Source: Clostridium sp. UBA701 (GTDB taxonomy: Bacteria; Bacillota; Clostridia; Clostridiales; Clostridiaceae). Taken from it: a stretch of 64,000 nt of DNA. The DNA is taken from NCBI GenBank assembly GCA_002298125.1, contig DBMJ01000011.1:186001-250000 (forward strand), given 5' to 3'. The notes below the pieces were generated by a model. It saw only the letters and a program-made list of their open reading frames with translations. It did not search any database and was not told where the DNA came from. Made by a program: the position numbers and the translations under genes. Within the stretch, counting starts at the first letter, position 1, and every line of letters starts with the position of its first letter. This document shows, in pieces, positions 8,410 to 16,394 of this stretch.

Positions 8410-8896
8410 TGCAGTTCACTTCCCTGCTTATCCTATGGGCGGTGGTGGCAAGCTGTATATGTTCCTTACCATAAAATAAAATACTGTGTTCTCCCAGCAA
8501 CAATTTATTCATCAAAAGGATTTTCTTTCCTTCTAAATAATTTCTTATAAAGCCTGTAGACACTATAATGCCCTTAATCACAAAATCCTCATTGAAAATG
8601 ACATCTTCAAATAATCCAAGTAGGGTTCCACTTGAATCAACTATGTCAATATTTATTATATCCTTTAAATTTAGAAGAAAATCTCTACTAAAGGACTTTA
8701 TTATAATCTGAGAATTATAAGCTATTATATCTTCCTTTAAGACACTAATATCCTTTCTCCAAAGGCTGTAGCAGCAAATCCTAAAACCCATAACCTTACC
8801 ACTGTGAAAATCTATAAGTAAGTCCTTCACAAAGCCTATTTTCTTGCCAGTAAGGTCTAGCACATCCATAAGTAAAAAATCTTTGCTTCTTAACAT
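8399..8896 (-). CDS. PRC-barrel domain protein
   Basis: A 165-residue protein with two PRC-barrel-like repeats: MLRSKDFLLMDVLDLTGKKIGFVKDLLIDF at the N terminus and INIDIVDSSGTLLGLFEDVIFNEDFVIKGIIV in the middle. PRC barrels bind partner proteins or RNA, and proteins of this size in Clostridia are often annotated as photosystem-reaction-centre-like but have no assigned role. The ATG at 8896 is chosen because GGTGGAG lies 6 bases upstream; a GTG 15 bases further up overlaps that site. Overlap with the AI-2E gene suggests a two-gene unit. Confidence 0.75.
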   Translation of the reverse strand: MLRSKDFLLMDVLDLTGKKIGFVKDLLIDFHSGKVMGFRICCYSLWRKDISVLKEDIIAYNSQIIIKSFSRDFLLNLKDIINIDIVDSSGTLLGLFEDVIFNEDFVIKGIIVSTGFIRNYLEGKKILLMNKLLLGEHSILFYGKEHIQLATTAHRISREVNCNEV

Positions 8897-8983
8897 TCTA
8901 TCTCCACCCACTGTTAGTTGATATCTTTATTTTTGACTAACAGCAGTAAAAATATAATGCTTTTTAGAAGGATTTACATACTT

Positions 8984-10060
8984 CTACAGTATGGAGTGAA
9001 TAACTCCTCCTCCTACTATGAAATCCCCCTGATAGAAGACTACAGACTGGCCCTTTGTGATTGCACGCTGCTTTTCATCAAAGCTTACCTTTACCATATC
9101 TCCTTCAAGTGGCTCAATGGTGGCCCAGGCAGGGTGAGCTGAATATCTTATCTTAGCCTTAACTCTCATGGGTTTAGTGAGCTTTTCTATAAGCATAAAG
9201 TTTAAATCCTTTGCCACAAGCTCTGTCTTAAAGATATCCCTTTCCTCACCAATAACTACTTCATTAGTCAATGGATTAATATCTATTACAAAAACTGGAG
9301 TACCTAGTGCAAGGCCTAAACCTTTTCTTTGTCCAATAGTATAATAGACTATGCCCTTGTGTTTTCCAATTATATTTCCTGATTTATCTACAAAATTACC
9401 TGGTCTTACTCTCCCCGGAGCTGCCTTTTCTATATAAGAGCCATGGTTATTATCAGGCACAAAGCAGATTTCTTCACTATCTTTTTTATTGTGAACTAAT
9501 AGTCCTATCTCCTTTGCCATGTTCCTTATTTCTTCCTTTGTATATTGAGCGCATGGCATAAGAGTATGTTCCATTTGATATTGTGTAAGATTGTAAAGAG
9601 CATAGGTCTGGTCCTTCTTGTCATCAAAGGCCTTCTTTAAGGTGTATCTATCCCCTACCTTTACTACCTCAGCATAATGCCCTGTAGCTACATATTGCGC
9701 CCCCAAGGCTCTTGCCTTTTGTAAAAAAAGGTCAAATTTAATATACCTGTTACACGCTATACATGGATTTGGAGTTCTTCCCTCCATATATTCATCTATA
9801 AAATAGTCAATTACCTTTTCCTTAAATTGACTTCTAAAATTCATTACATAAAAAGGAATTTCAAGTTTATCTGCCACTCTCCTGGCATCATTTACTGCAG
9901 ATAGTGAGCAACAGCCACCTTCTTTTTCTGAATACTCAGCATCTTCCTGCCATACCTGCATGGTAACACCAATTACCTCGTAGCCCTGCTGCTTTAGTAA
10001 ATATGCTGCCACTGAACTATCTACTCCACCACTCATTCCAAGTAGTACCTTTTCCTTCAT
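8984..10060 (-). CDS. mnmA: tRNA-specific 2-thiouridylase MnmA
   Basis: A 358-residue enzyme that adds sulfur to U34 of tRNA-Lys, -Glu and -Gln. The PP-loop GMSGGVDSS is at residues 8-16. The catalytic cysteine pair is C103 (NPCIAC, with C100) and C199 (SEEICFVPD). The C-terminal beta-barrel ends in GGGVIHSIL. Sulfur is delivered by a cysteine desulfurase, and the gene lies directly downstream of nifU and nifS, which matches the yrvO-mnmA pairing in Bacillus. A hairpin in the 84-base gap to nifU may process or modulate the transcript. Confidence 0.96.
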   Translation of the reverse strand: MKEKVLLGMSGGVDSSVAAYLLKQQGYEVIGVTMQVWQEDAEYSEKEGGCCSLSAVNDARRVADKLEIPFYVMNFRSQFKEKVIDYFIDEYMEGRTPNPCIACNRYIKFDLFLQKARALGAQYVATGHYAEVVKVGDRYTLKKAFDDKKDQTYALYNLTQYQMEHTLMPCAQYTKEEIRNMAKEIGLLVHNKKDSEEICFVPDNNHGSYIEKAAPGRVRPGNFVDKSGNIIGKHKGIVYYTIGQRKGLGLALGTPVFVIDINPLTNEVVIGEERDIFKTELVAKDLNFMLIEKLTKPMRVKAKIRYSAHPAWATIEPLEGDMVKVSFDEKQRAITKGQSVVFYQGDFIVGGGVIHSIL

Positions 10061-10104
10061 GCCATATCACCCATTCCAATAGTAAATTTTTGTATAATAG
10101 CACA

Positions 10105-10136
10105 CAATCCTGAGTAGTATTAGCTACCCAGGATTG
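10105..10136 (-). other. Intercistronic hairpin between nifU and mnmA
   Basis: CAATCCTG and CAGGATTG pair over 8 bp, and GTAG pairs with CTAC inside, giving a 12-bp stem with a one-by-one mismatch. No T-tract follows on the minus strand, so it looks more like an mRNA stabilising or processing element, or a weak terminator. Confidence 0.55.
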
Positions 10137-10144
10137 AAAATTTC

Positions 10145-10570
10145 TTATTCACCGTGTACCTCAGCGTGAATGTCAGGGTGTTCTTCATAATCCCAAGGCT
10201 GTAGGCCTTGAGAAACCCTATAATCGTTTATAGCCTTATGAATAGCCTCCTCTGCTAATACTGAGCAGTGCATTTTTACAGGAGGTAAACCATCTAAAGC
10301 CTCTGCAACTGCTTTATTTGTAAGCTGCCATGCTTCCTCTAGGGATTTCCCCTTTATTAATTCAGTTGCCATGCTTGATGAGGCGATAGCTGAACCACAT
10401 CCAAAGGTTTTAAATTTTACATCAGAGATAATATTATCCTCAACCTTAAGGTATATTTTCATAATATCTCCACATTTTGGATTTCCCACTTCTCCAATAC
10501 CATTTGCATCTTCAATTTCTCCAACATTTCTAGGATTTCTAAAATGCTCCATTACTTTTTCGCTATACAT
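10145..10570 (-). CDS. nifU: Iron-sulfur cluster scaffold NifU/IscU
   Basis: A 141-residue IscU-type scaffold with its three cluster-ligand cysteines at C33 (GNPKCGD), C58 (KTFGCGSAIASSS) and C102 (KMHCSVLAEEA). It receives sulfur from NifS and assembles [2Fe-2S] or [4Fe-4S] clusters for transfer. The C-terminal extension (VSQGLQPWDYEEHPDIHAEVHGE) is commonly seen in clostridial members. The C-terminal NFU domain and central ferredoxin-like domain of full nitrogenase NifU are absent. It starts 2 bases after nifS. Confidence 0.95.
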   Translation of the reverse strand: MYSEKVMEHFRNPRNVGEIEDANGIGEVGNPKCGDIMKIYLKVEDNIISDVKFKTFGCGSAIASSSMATELIKGKSLEEAWQLTNKAVAEALDGLPPVKMHCSVLAEEAIHKAINDYRVSQGLQPWDYEEHPDIHAEVHGE

Positions 10571-10572
10571 AA

Positions 10573-11757
10573 TTATTGTTCCCCTTTCTTCACAAAATCA
10601 TCCCACAGTGGTGACATACTTCTAAGTCTATCAATTATTCCTGGAATAACCTTCAAGGCATAATCTACTTCTTCTTCTGTGGTTCCATCACCTAAGCTAA
10701 GTCTTAAGGAGCCATGAGCTATCTCGTGTGGTAAACCAATTGCAAGAAGTACATGAGAAGGATCTAGTGATCCAGAGGTACAGGCACTTCCGCTGGAGCC
10801 GCATATGCCCTCCATGTCGAGCATTAAAAGTATAGATTCACCTTCGATAAATCTAAAACAAACATTAACATTGCCTGGTAATCTATCATTATCTCTTGGT
10901 CCATTAAGTCTTGTATATGGTATCTTAAGCAGTCCATCTATTAGCTTATCTCTTAAGGCTGTAAGTTTTTTGTTATGAGCTTCCAAGTTGTTAACAGCAA
11001 GCTCAATGGCTTTTCCCAAACCAACAATACCAGCCACATTTTCTGTGCCAGCCCTTCTTGCTCTTTCCTGTCCTCCTCCGTGAATAAGGTTGTCTATTCT
11101 TATTCCCTTTCTTACATAAAGAGCACCCACTCCTTTAGGTCCATATATTTTATGGGCAGCCAAGGAGAGTAAATCTATATTCATTGCCTTAACATCTATA
11201 TTAATATTGCCCACTGCCTGAACTGCATCAGTGTGAAAGAAAACCTTTTTCTCTCTGCAAATTTTACCTATCTCTGCTATAGGCTGAATTGTTCCAATTT
11301 CATTATTAGCAAACATTATTGATACTAATATGGTCTTGTCTGTAATGGCATTTTTAACATCTTCTGCCTTTACCTTACCCTCTTCATCCACTGGCAAATA
11401 GGTTACTTCAAAGCCATTTTTCTCTAAGTACTGACAGGTATGCAATAGAGCGTGATGTTCTATTGTGGAGGTTATAATGTGATTGCCTCTATGTCTATTT
11501 GCAAAGGCTACACCCTTTAGTGCCCAGTTATCAGCCTCAGAACCTCCTCCAGTAAAGTAAATTTCATCTCTTTCTGCATTTAGGGCATTTGCCACCTTAA
11601 GACGCGCATCGTCAATGGCTTTTTTTGTATCTCTTGAAATTGAATATATAGAGGAAGGGTTACCGAAATGCTCTGTAAAATAGGGCAACATGGCTTCAAC
11701 TACCTCCGGCTTTGTATATGTGGTAGCAGCATAATCCATATAGACTGGCTTATTCAT
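10573..11757 (-). CDS. nifS: Cysteine desulfurase NifS/IscS
   Basis: A 394-residue PLP enzyme that converts cysteine to alanine and passes sulfur to the scaffold. The PLP-binding lysine is K203 in SLAAHKIYGPKGVGALY and the active-site cysteine is C326 in the SSGSACTSGSLDPSHVL loop, the group I (NifS/IscS-like) sequence. The dimer-contact GGGQERARRAGTENVAGIVG motif is intact. The gene overlaps the end of iscR by 8 bases and precedes nifU by 2 bases. It supplies sulfur both for clusters and probably for MnmA. Confidence 0.97.
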   Translation of the reverse strand: MNKPVYMDYAATTYTKPEVVEAMLPYFTEHFGNPSSIYSISRDTKKAIDDARLKVANALNAERDEIYFTGGGSEADNWALKGVAFANRHRGNHIITSTIEHHALLHTCQYLEKNGFEVTYLPVDEEGKVKAEDVKNAITDKTILVSIMFANNEIGTIQPIAEIGKICREKKVFFHTDAVQAVGNINIDVKAMNIDLLSLAAHKIYGPKGVGALYVRKGIRIDNLIHGGGQERARRAGTENVAGIVGLGKAIELAVNNLEAHNKKLTALRDKLIDGLLKIPYTRLNGPRDNDRLPGNVNVCFRFIEGESILLMLDMEGICGSSGSACTSGSLDPSHVLLAIGLPHEIAHGSLRLSLGDGTTEEEVDYALKVIPGIIDRLRSMSPLWDDFVKKGEQ

Positions 11758-12193
11758 CTATATCCTCTCCTTTTCTTCCTGACAACATATTTTTATAATC
11801 TAACACCATATCCTCCAGTGTTGTAGATTGTAAAACCTCATCCATACTGTTTTTAATTCTTTCCCACAAAAGTCTTGTGGCACAATTTTGTATATTAGAG
11901 CAGCTTCCCTCTTCTAGACAATCAGATATTTCTATAGGACCCTCAAGCACATACATAATCTCCGCCACAGTAATGTCCTTAGGAGGCCTATTTAATACGT
12001 AACCTCCCTGGGCACCGCGAATACTCTTTATTAACTTTGATTTTCTAAGCACAGCAAAAAGCTGTTCCAGATAATTTTCAGAAATATTCTGTCTTTTGGA
12101 AATACTGCTTATTGGTACTGGCTCTTCTCCATAGTGAATAGCCAAATCTACCATAGCTTTTACTCCGTAACGACCCTTAGTAGACAGCTTCAC
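11750..12193 (-). CDS. iscR: Rrf2-family regulator IscR
   Basis: A 147-residue Rrf2 winged-helix protein. The DNA-binding domain covers residues 1-70 (MKLSTKGRYGVKAMVDLA; SENYLEQLFAVLRKSKLIKSIRGAQGGY). The cluster ligands C92, C98 and C104 match the CX5CX5C spacing of Fe-S-sensing Rrf2 proteins. It leads the iscR-nifS-nifU-mnmA unit and is expected to repress it when Fe-S supply is adequate. CymR also belongs to Rrf2 but lacks the three cysteines, so IscR is favoured. An IscR type-1-like site overlaps its promoter. Confidence 0.93.
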   Translation of the reverse strand: MKLSTKGRYGVKAMVDLAIHYGEEPVPISSISKRQNISENYLEQLFAVLRKSKLIKSIRGAQGGYVLNRPPKDITVAEIMYVLEGPIEISDCLEEGSCSNIQNCATRLLWERIKNSMDEVLQSTTLEDMVLDYKNMLSGRKGEDIDE

Positions 12194-12233
12194 TTCATCA
12201 CTCCCTTATAGTTGAGTGTTTTACTATGATTTA

Positions 12234-12266
12234 ATATTAGCAAACCCGAGTAAACTTGTCAACTAT
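12234..12266 (-). promoter_or_regulatory. iscR promoter with IscR type-1-like operator
   Basis: TTGACA (12262-12257) and TAATAT (12239-12234) are 17 bases apart on the minus strand. The 25 bases at 12242-12266 match the E. coli type-1 IscR consensus ATASYYGACTRWWWYAGTCRRSTAT at 21 positions by my count. The match covers the -35 box, so bound IscR would block RNA polymerase. The consensus is recalled from the E. coli literature. Confidence 0.75.
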
Positions 12267-12269
12267 GAT

Positions 12270-13529
12270 TTACTCTTCCTTATAATATATTTTTTTACCC
12301 ATTTCTGGTGGAAAATATTCTTGCTCAACAATATGTCCTTCATAGTCATGAGGATATTTATAACCTATATGTCCAAGCTCCTTAGCACCACTATAGTGTG
12401 TATCTCTTAAATGCACAGGTACTCTATATTGATATTTTTTCGCATCCTCAAAGGCTCCATCCACTGCTAGCAAAACATTATTTGACTTTGGTGCTTTTGA
12501 AAGATAAATAATAGTCTGAGCTATTGGCAGCCTAGCCTCTGGCATACCCACAGTCATCAGTGCATTCCAGGCCGCCATTGCCATAACCATAGCTATAGGG
12601 TCTGCCATACCAATGTCCTCTGAAGCGTGCACTATTAATCGCCTTACTATAAACTTTGGATCCTCTCCTCCCACTATCATTCTTCCAAAATAATAAAGTG
12701 CAGCATCTGCATCAGAGCCCCTTATGCTTTTAATGAAGGCAGAGATTATATCATAGTGATTATCTCCAGTTTTATCGTAGCTTACTGCAGTCTTTTGCAT
12801 AGATTCTTCTACTAAATTTTTGTTTAGTGCTATATAGCCTTCTCTATCTTTATCAGCGGACAGCACAGCTAATTCAAGTGCATTAATGGCGGCTCTAGCA
12901 TCTCCACCTGATAATTCTGCTATTAGCTTAAGTGCATTCTCCTCCACTCTTATTTTAATTTTACCATAGCCTCTTTCGCTATCACTTAAAATAGAATTTA
13001 AAAGCTCTACAATATCCTCTGTAGTTAAAGCCTTTAGCTCAAATATCTTTGTTCTGCTAAGCAGTGCCCCGCTTAGATCAAAGTAAGGATTTTCTGTAGT
13101 GGCTCCAATTAAAGTAAAAAAGCCCTTCTCTAGTCCATCTAATAATGCATCCTGCTGTGCACCCCTCTTTAAAGAGTGGATTTCATCCATAAAGAAGATG
13201 GTCTTTTTATTGTATAGCTTTAAGGACTCCTCAGCCTTATTTATGTATTCCCTTATTTCCTTAACACCCAGGGTAGTGGCATTGAGCCTTATGAATTGGC
13301 TCTTGGTCTCACAGGAAATTATATATGCTAAAGTGGTTTTTCCCACTCCTGGAGGTCCATAAAATATAACTGAGACCATATTATCTCTCTCAATTAACCT
13401 TCTAAGTAATTTATCTCCTCCAATTATATGCTTTTGCCCAAAAAACTCCTTTAAGCTCCTCGGTCTCATTCGCTCCGCCAAAGGCTTAATAGAAGGATTA
13501 TTCTCCATTGCCAATGTAAATAAGTCCAA
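12270..13529 (-). CDS. rarA: Replication-associated recombination protein RarA (MgsA)
   Basis: A 419-residue AAA+ ATPase of the clamp-loader family, related to E. coli MgsA/RarA and eukaryotic WRNIP1. It acts at stalled replication forks. Walker A FYGPPGVGKTTL spans residues 57-68, Walker B is FFMDEIH, the sensor segment is TLIGATTENPYF and the C-terminal tetramerisation region contains RGSDADAALYYFGRM and the YKYPHDYEGH motif. The start is a TTG at 13527-13529 with AGGTGA just upstream; the next in-frame codon choices lie inside the conserved N terminus. It is a solitary gene upstream of the iscR promoter. Confidence 0.95.
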   Translation of the reverse strand: MDLFTLAMENNPSIKPLAERMRPRSLKEFFGQKHIIGGDKLLRRLIERDNMVSVIFYGPPGVGKTTLAYIISCETKSQFIRLNATTLGVKEIREYINKAEESLKLYNKKTIFFMDEIHSLKRGAQQDALLDGLEKGFFTLIGATTENPYFDLSGALLSRTKIFELKALTTEDIVELLNSILSDSERGYGKIKIRVEENALKLIAELSGGDARAAINALELAVLSADKDREGYIALNKNLVEESMQKTAVSYDKTGDNHYDIISAFIKSIRGSDADAALYYFGRMIVGGEDPKFIVRRLIVHASEDIGMADPIAMVMAMAAWNALMTVGMPEARLPIAQTIIYLSKAPKSNNVLLAVDGAFEDAKKYQYRVPVHLRDTHYSGAKELGHIGYKYPHDYEGHIVEQEYFPPEMGKKIYYKEE

Positions 13530-13550
13530 AATATCACCTGCTTCTTTAGA

Positions 13551-14231
13551 TTATTCTTTAGGAAAACGGAAATGCCCAGTTATACTTGGCATCCACCATT
13601 CTAAGGCATCCTCCTCCTTAGGATATGGTCCTCCATTATGAATTATATAAGGAACTCCGTCTTTTCTTCGTTTATCAGATATGATTACCACGTGTTCAGG
13701 CTGGCCAAAGGTTACTATATCCCCACCCTGCCACTGTTTTAGGTTGTTGACATCCCCAGGCTTTAACATCAAGGTAAGACTAACACCAAAGCGTTTAAAA
13801 AATACGAATTGGTTTTTTACTCTTCTAAAATCTATATTAGGATCTGGTTTTCCATTTACAGCAGGATATAGCTCTTTATTGTTCTTTATATCCTCATCCA
13901 TCATATCTTTTAATTTATAGCCTGCATCCTGAAATGCTCTCCAGACTACATCCGTGCAAACTCCTTCATTGAAAGGAGGATATCCACCATCATAATATAC
14001 ACTGGTATAAAGTGGTTTTCTCTTAACTTCATTTCTGGCACCTTCCACTATATCTTCAAGGTCTAATATTCCATCTCCATCCTTATCAGAGGGAATAATC
14101 ACCTTTGGAACCTGCACTGATTTAGTAAATATTTTCTTAACGCCATACCCTTTTCCAAAAACAATTAAAAATACCCCAGAAATAATAGCTAAAGCCACAA
14201 AAATAAAGATTAATCTAACCCCTTTGTTCAT
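13551..14231 (-). CDS. DUF1287 protein with N-terminal anchor and EF-hand-like loop
   Basis: A 226-residue protein with a single N-terminal membrane segment (about residues 7-27), so it is probably anchored facing outward. A loop DKDGDGILDLED (about residues 49-60) has the DxDxDG pattern of EF-hand or dockerin calcium sites. The rest is DUF1287, with CTDVVWRAF, QWQGGDIVTFG and HNGGPYPKEED segments whose Cys/His/Asp arrangement recalls NlpC/P60-like amidases. No activity has been proven for the family, so function stays open. The ATG at 14231 is chosen because AAGGGG lies 8 bases upstream. Confidence 0.75.
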   Translation of the reverse strand: MNKGVRLIFIFVALAIISGVFLIVFGKGYGVKKIFTKSVQVPKVIIPSDKDGDGILDLEDIVEGARNEVKRKPLYTSVYYDGGYPPFNEGVCTDVVWRAFQDAGYKLKDMMDEDIKNNKELYPAVNGKPDPNIDFRRVKNQFVFFKRFGVSLTLMLKPGDVNNLKQWQGGDIVTFGQPEHVVIISDKRRKDGVPYIIHNGGPYPKEEDALEWWMPSITGHFRFPKE

Positions 14232-14337
14232 ATCCATATCCCCTTAATGCTTTTTGATTCTGCTTATATATTATCATTATTTGAAATAGTTGAAAACTAT
14301 TAAGAGATGTAAGTTAACTGCTCAAAAAACAAAATGA

Positions 14338-14361
14338 GGCAACAGAATGGACTCTGCTGCC
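14338..14361 (-). terminator. Terminator after uraA
   Basis: GGCAGCAGA pairs with TCTGTTGCC on the minus strand (one G-U pair, 6-base loop), followed by TCATTTTGTTTTTT. It lies 12 bases past the uraA stop. Confidence 0.75.
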
Positions 14362-14373
14362 TTAATTTTAATT

Positions 14374-15651
14374 TTAATTATTTTTTTCTGATAGACTCTC
14401 TGAAGGTAAGATTAGGTTTAAGCATATTCCTGCTAAAGTAGCTAGAGCTACTCCTGCAATTTCTACTCCCTTAATCTTTATAGTAGCTCCACCAATTCCA
14501 AGTATTATTACCACAGAAGCCAGTATAAGATTCTTTTTCTTACTAAAGTCAACTTTATCTTCCACAAAAACTCTAAAGCCAGAGGAAGCAATTATTCCGA
14601 AGAGTAGTATACTAACTCCACCCATAACTGGCCTTGGAGTATTTTCAATGATAGCTGCCACAGGACCTATAAAGGACATTACTATTGCGAGTACTGCAGC
14701 TACTCCTATAACCCATACGCTGTATACCTTAGTTATTGCCATTACTCCTATATTTTCTCCATAGGTGGTGTTTGGAGGACCTCCAACTAAGCCTGCAAAC
14801 ACAGTGGCTACACCATCTCCCATGATGGAACGATGAAGTCCAGGATTCTTTGTAAAGTCTCTTCCAACTACATTGTTTGTCACATAAACATGTCCTATAT
14901 GCTCAGCTAAGGTTACAAAGGAAACTGGTGCCATTATGGCCACTGCACCCCAGCTAATGGTTGGTGTAACAAAGCTAGGTAATCTAAGAAGTGGAGTAGA
15001 TGCAATCTTTTGCAAAGTTTCTTGTGGCATTACTCCCAGTACAATTGCAGCTATATAACCTGCTACCATTGCTATTAGTATTGGAATAACTCCCATAAAA
15101 CCTCTAAAAAACATGCTTCCTAAAACTCCTACCAGAAGGGTAATCATAGATACTGCTATAATATTACCTCTACTAACATGCTTTAATACATCAGGTAGTG
15201 CGGAATTTATATTTAGTCCTGCCCAATCAACAGCCACTGCTGCAAGTCCTAGCCCTATTATTATAACTACAGAACCTACAAGTACAGGAGGTATTGCTTT
15301 TTCAAGCCATTTTGTACCCAAGAATTTAATTATAAGTGCTACTATTATATAGACACAACCTGCTCCTATTATTCCAAAGAGCATACCACTTGTACCATAT
15401 TTTGCTGAAGCTACTCCCATAGGGCCTATAAAGGCAAAGGACGAGCCAATATATGCTGGAAGCTTAGCTTTAGTACAGAGGATATATAGCAGTGTACCTA
15501 TACCGCTACAAAATAATGCTATAGAAGGGCTCATTCCTGTTATTATTGGTACTAGAATAGTTGCTCCAACCATGGCAAATAGGTGTTGTAAACTTAATGG
15601 TATGGTTTTTAGTAAGGGTAATCTTTCTTCCACGTCAATGTAATTTTTCAT
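14374..15651 (-). CDS. uraA: Uracil/xanthine permease (NCS2)
   Basis: A 425-residue NCS2 family permease with about fourteen hydrophobic segments. Family motifs visible are SLQHLFAMVGATILVPIITG near the N terminus, VSFVTLAEHIGH (the TM8 glutamate) and GLVGGPPNTTYGENIGVMAITKVYS (TM10). The EHIGH and NTTYGENIG forms favour uracil over xanthine or urate. It is 49 bases downstream of pyrR, the usual pyrimidine-regulated pairing pyrR-uraA of Firmicutes, so it should be controlled through the leader in front of pyrR. A GGAGG site precedes the start, and a terminator follows. Confidence 0.94.
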   Translation of the reverse strand: MKNYIDVEERLPLLKTIPLSLQHLFAMVGATILVPIITGMSPSIALFCSGIGTLLYILCTKAKLPAYIGSSFAFIGPMGVASAKYGTSGMLFGIIGAGCVYIIVALIIKFLGTKWLEKAIPPVLVGSVVIIIGLGLAAVAVDWAGLNINSALPDVLKHVSRGNIIAVSMITLLVGVLGSMFFRGFMGVIPILIAMVAGYIAAIVLGVMPQETLQKIASTPLLRLPSFVTPTISWGAVAIMAPVSFVTLAEHIGHVYVTNNVVGRDFTKNPGLHRSIMGDGVATVFAGLVGGPPNTTYGENIGVMAITKVYSVWVIGVAAVLAIVMSFIGPVAAIIENTPRPVMGGVSILLFGIIASSGFRVFVEDKVDFSKKKNLILASVVIILGIGGATIKIKGVEIAGVALATLAGICLNLILPSESLSEKNN

Positions 15652-15700
15652 AATAGTGCCTCCTTCTTAGCCTCACAGGGCTAGCTTAAAGTTTTCTAGA

Positions 15701-16237
15701 TTACAGGGAATATATCTTAACTGAATCTGTACCATCAATTTCTTTAAGTTCTACAGAAACCATTTCTTCTCTTGCTGTAGGGATGTTTTTCCCTACGAAG
15801 TCTGCCCTTATAGGCAGCTCCCTGTGGCCTCTATCTACTAAAACTGCAAGCTGAATCATCTTAGGTCTTCCATGCCTTATCACCGCATCTAATGCAGCTC
15901 TAGCAGTTCTTCCTGTATATAGTACATCATCAATTAATATCACTTTCTTTTCTCTAACTTCTACACCCAAATCTTCATTTTTTAATATAGGCTGCTCTCC
16001 TATGGCTGTTAAATCATCTCTATAGAGAGTTATGTCCACTGCTCCTGTTGGGAGCTTTACCCCCTCTATTTTTTCTATAAGCTCTGAAATTCTGCAGCAT
16101 AGGGGGTATCCCCTTCTCCTTATACCTATAAGTACTATATCGTCAACACCCTTGTTTTTTTCTATTATTTCATGAGAAACTCTAGTAAGGGTTCTCTGTA
16201 TGGCGATTTCATCCATAAGATGGGATTTTAACTGCAT
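15701..16237 (-). CDS. pyrR: Bifunctional pyr operon regulator / uracil phosphoribosyltransferase PyrR
   Basis: A 178-residue type I phosphoribosyltransferase. The PRPP-binding motif VILIDDVLYTGRTARAAL is at residues 99-116, and the GIRRRGYPLCCRI loop is near residue 38. In Firmicutes PyrR binds pyr leader mRNA in the presence of UMP and promotes termination; it also has UPRT activity. The start ATG at 16235-16237 has a strong AAGGAG site. The leader in front has overlapping hairpins consistent with attenuation. uraA follows. Confidence 0.95.
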   Translation of the reverse strand: MQLKSHLMDEIAIQRTLTRVSHEIIEKNKGVDDIVLIGIRRRGYPLCCRISELIEKIEGVKLPTGAVDITLYRDDLTAIGEQPILKNEDLGVEVREKKVILIDDVLYTGRTARAALDAVIRHGRPKMIQLAVLVDRGHRELPIRADFVGKNIPTAREEMVSVELKEIDGTDSVKIYSL

Positions 16238-16254
16238 ACTCTCACTCCTTCTTT

Positions 16255-16390
16255 ATATAAAAAATAAAGCCGTGGGATACCACGGCTTAAAATACTATAC
16301 GCAAAACAAAATAATAGTATTGAAACTAATAAGCCTTATGATATCACAGTATCATTTAAAGGGACTTTTGTACTAAAGATACTGTATCAT
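16255..16390 (-). promoter_or_regulatory. Attenuator-like leader of pyrR-uraA
   Basis: A terminator (8-bp stem AGCCGTGG/CCACGGCT, 16268-16287, then a T-rich tract) lies 18 bases before the pyrR binding site. Upstream, GGCTTA (16335-16330) can pair with TAAGCC (16289-16284) in the terminator arm, which would give an antiterminator. A further helix around ATGATA/TATCAT (16338-16355), with flanking AAGTCC and GGCTT arms, could occlude that GGCTTA. The three mutually exclusive structures fit PyrR-type attenuation, but I do not see the usual conserved PyrR loop sequence. Confidence 0.65.
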
Positions 16391-16394
16391 AGTT

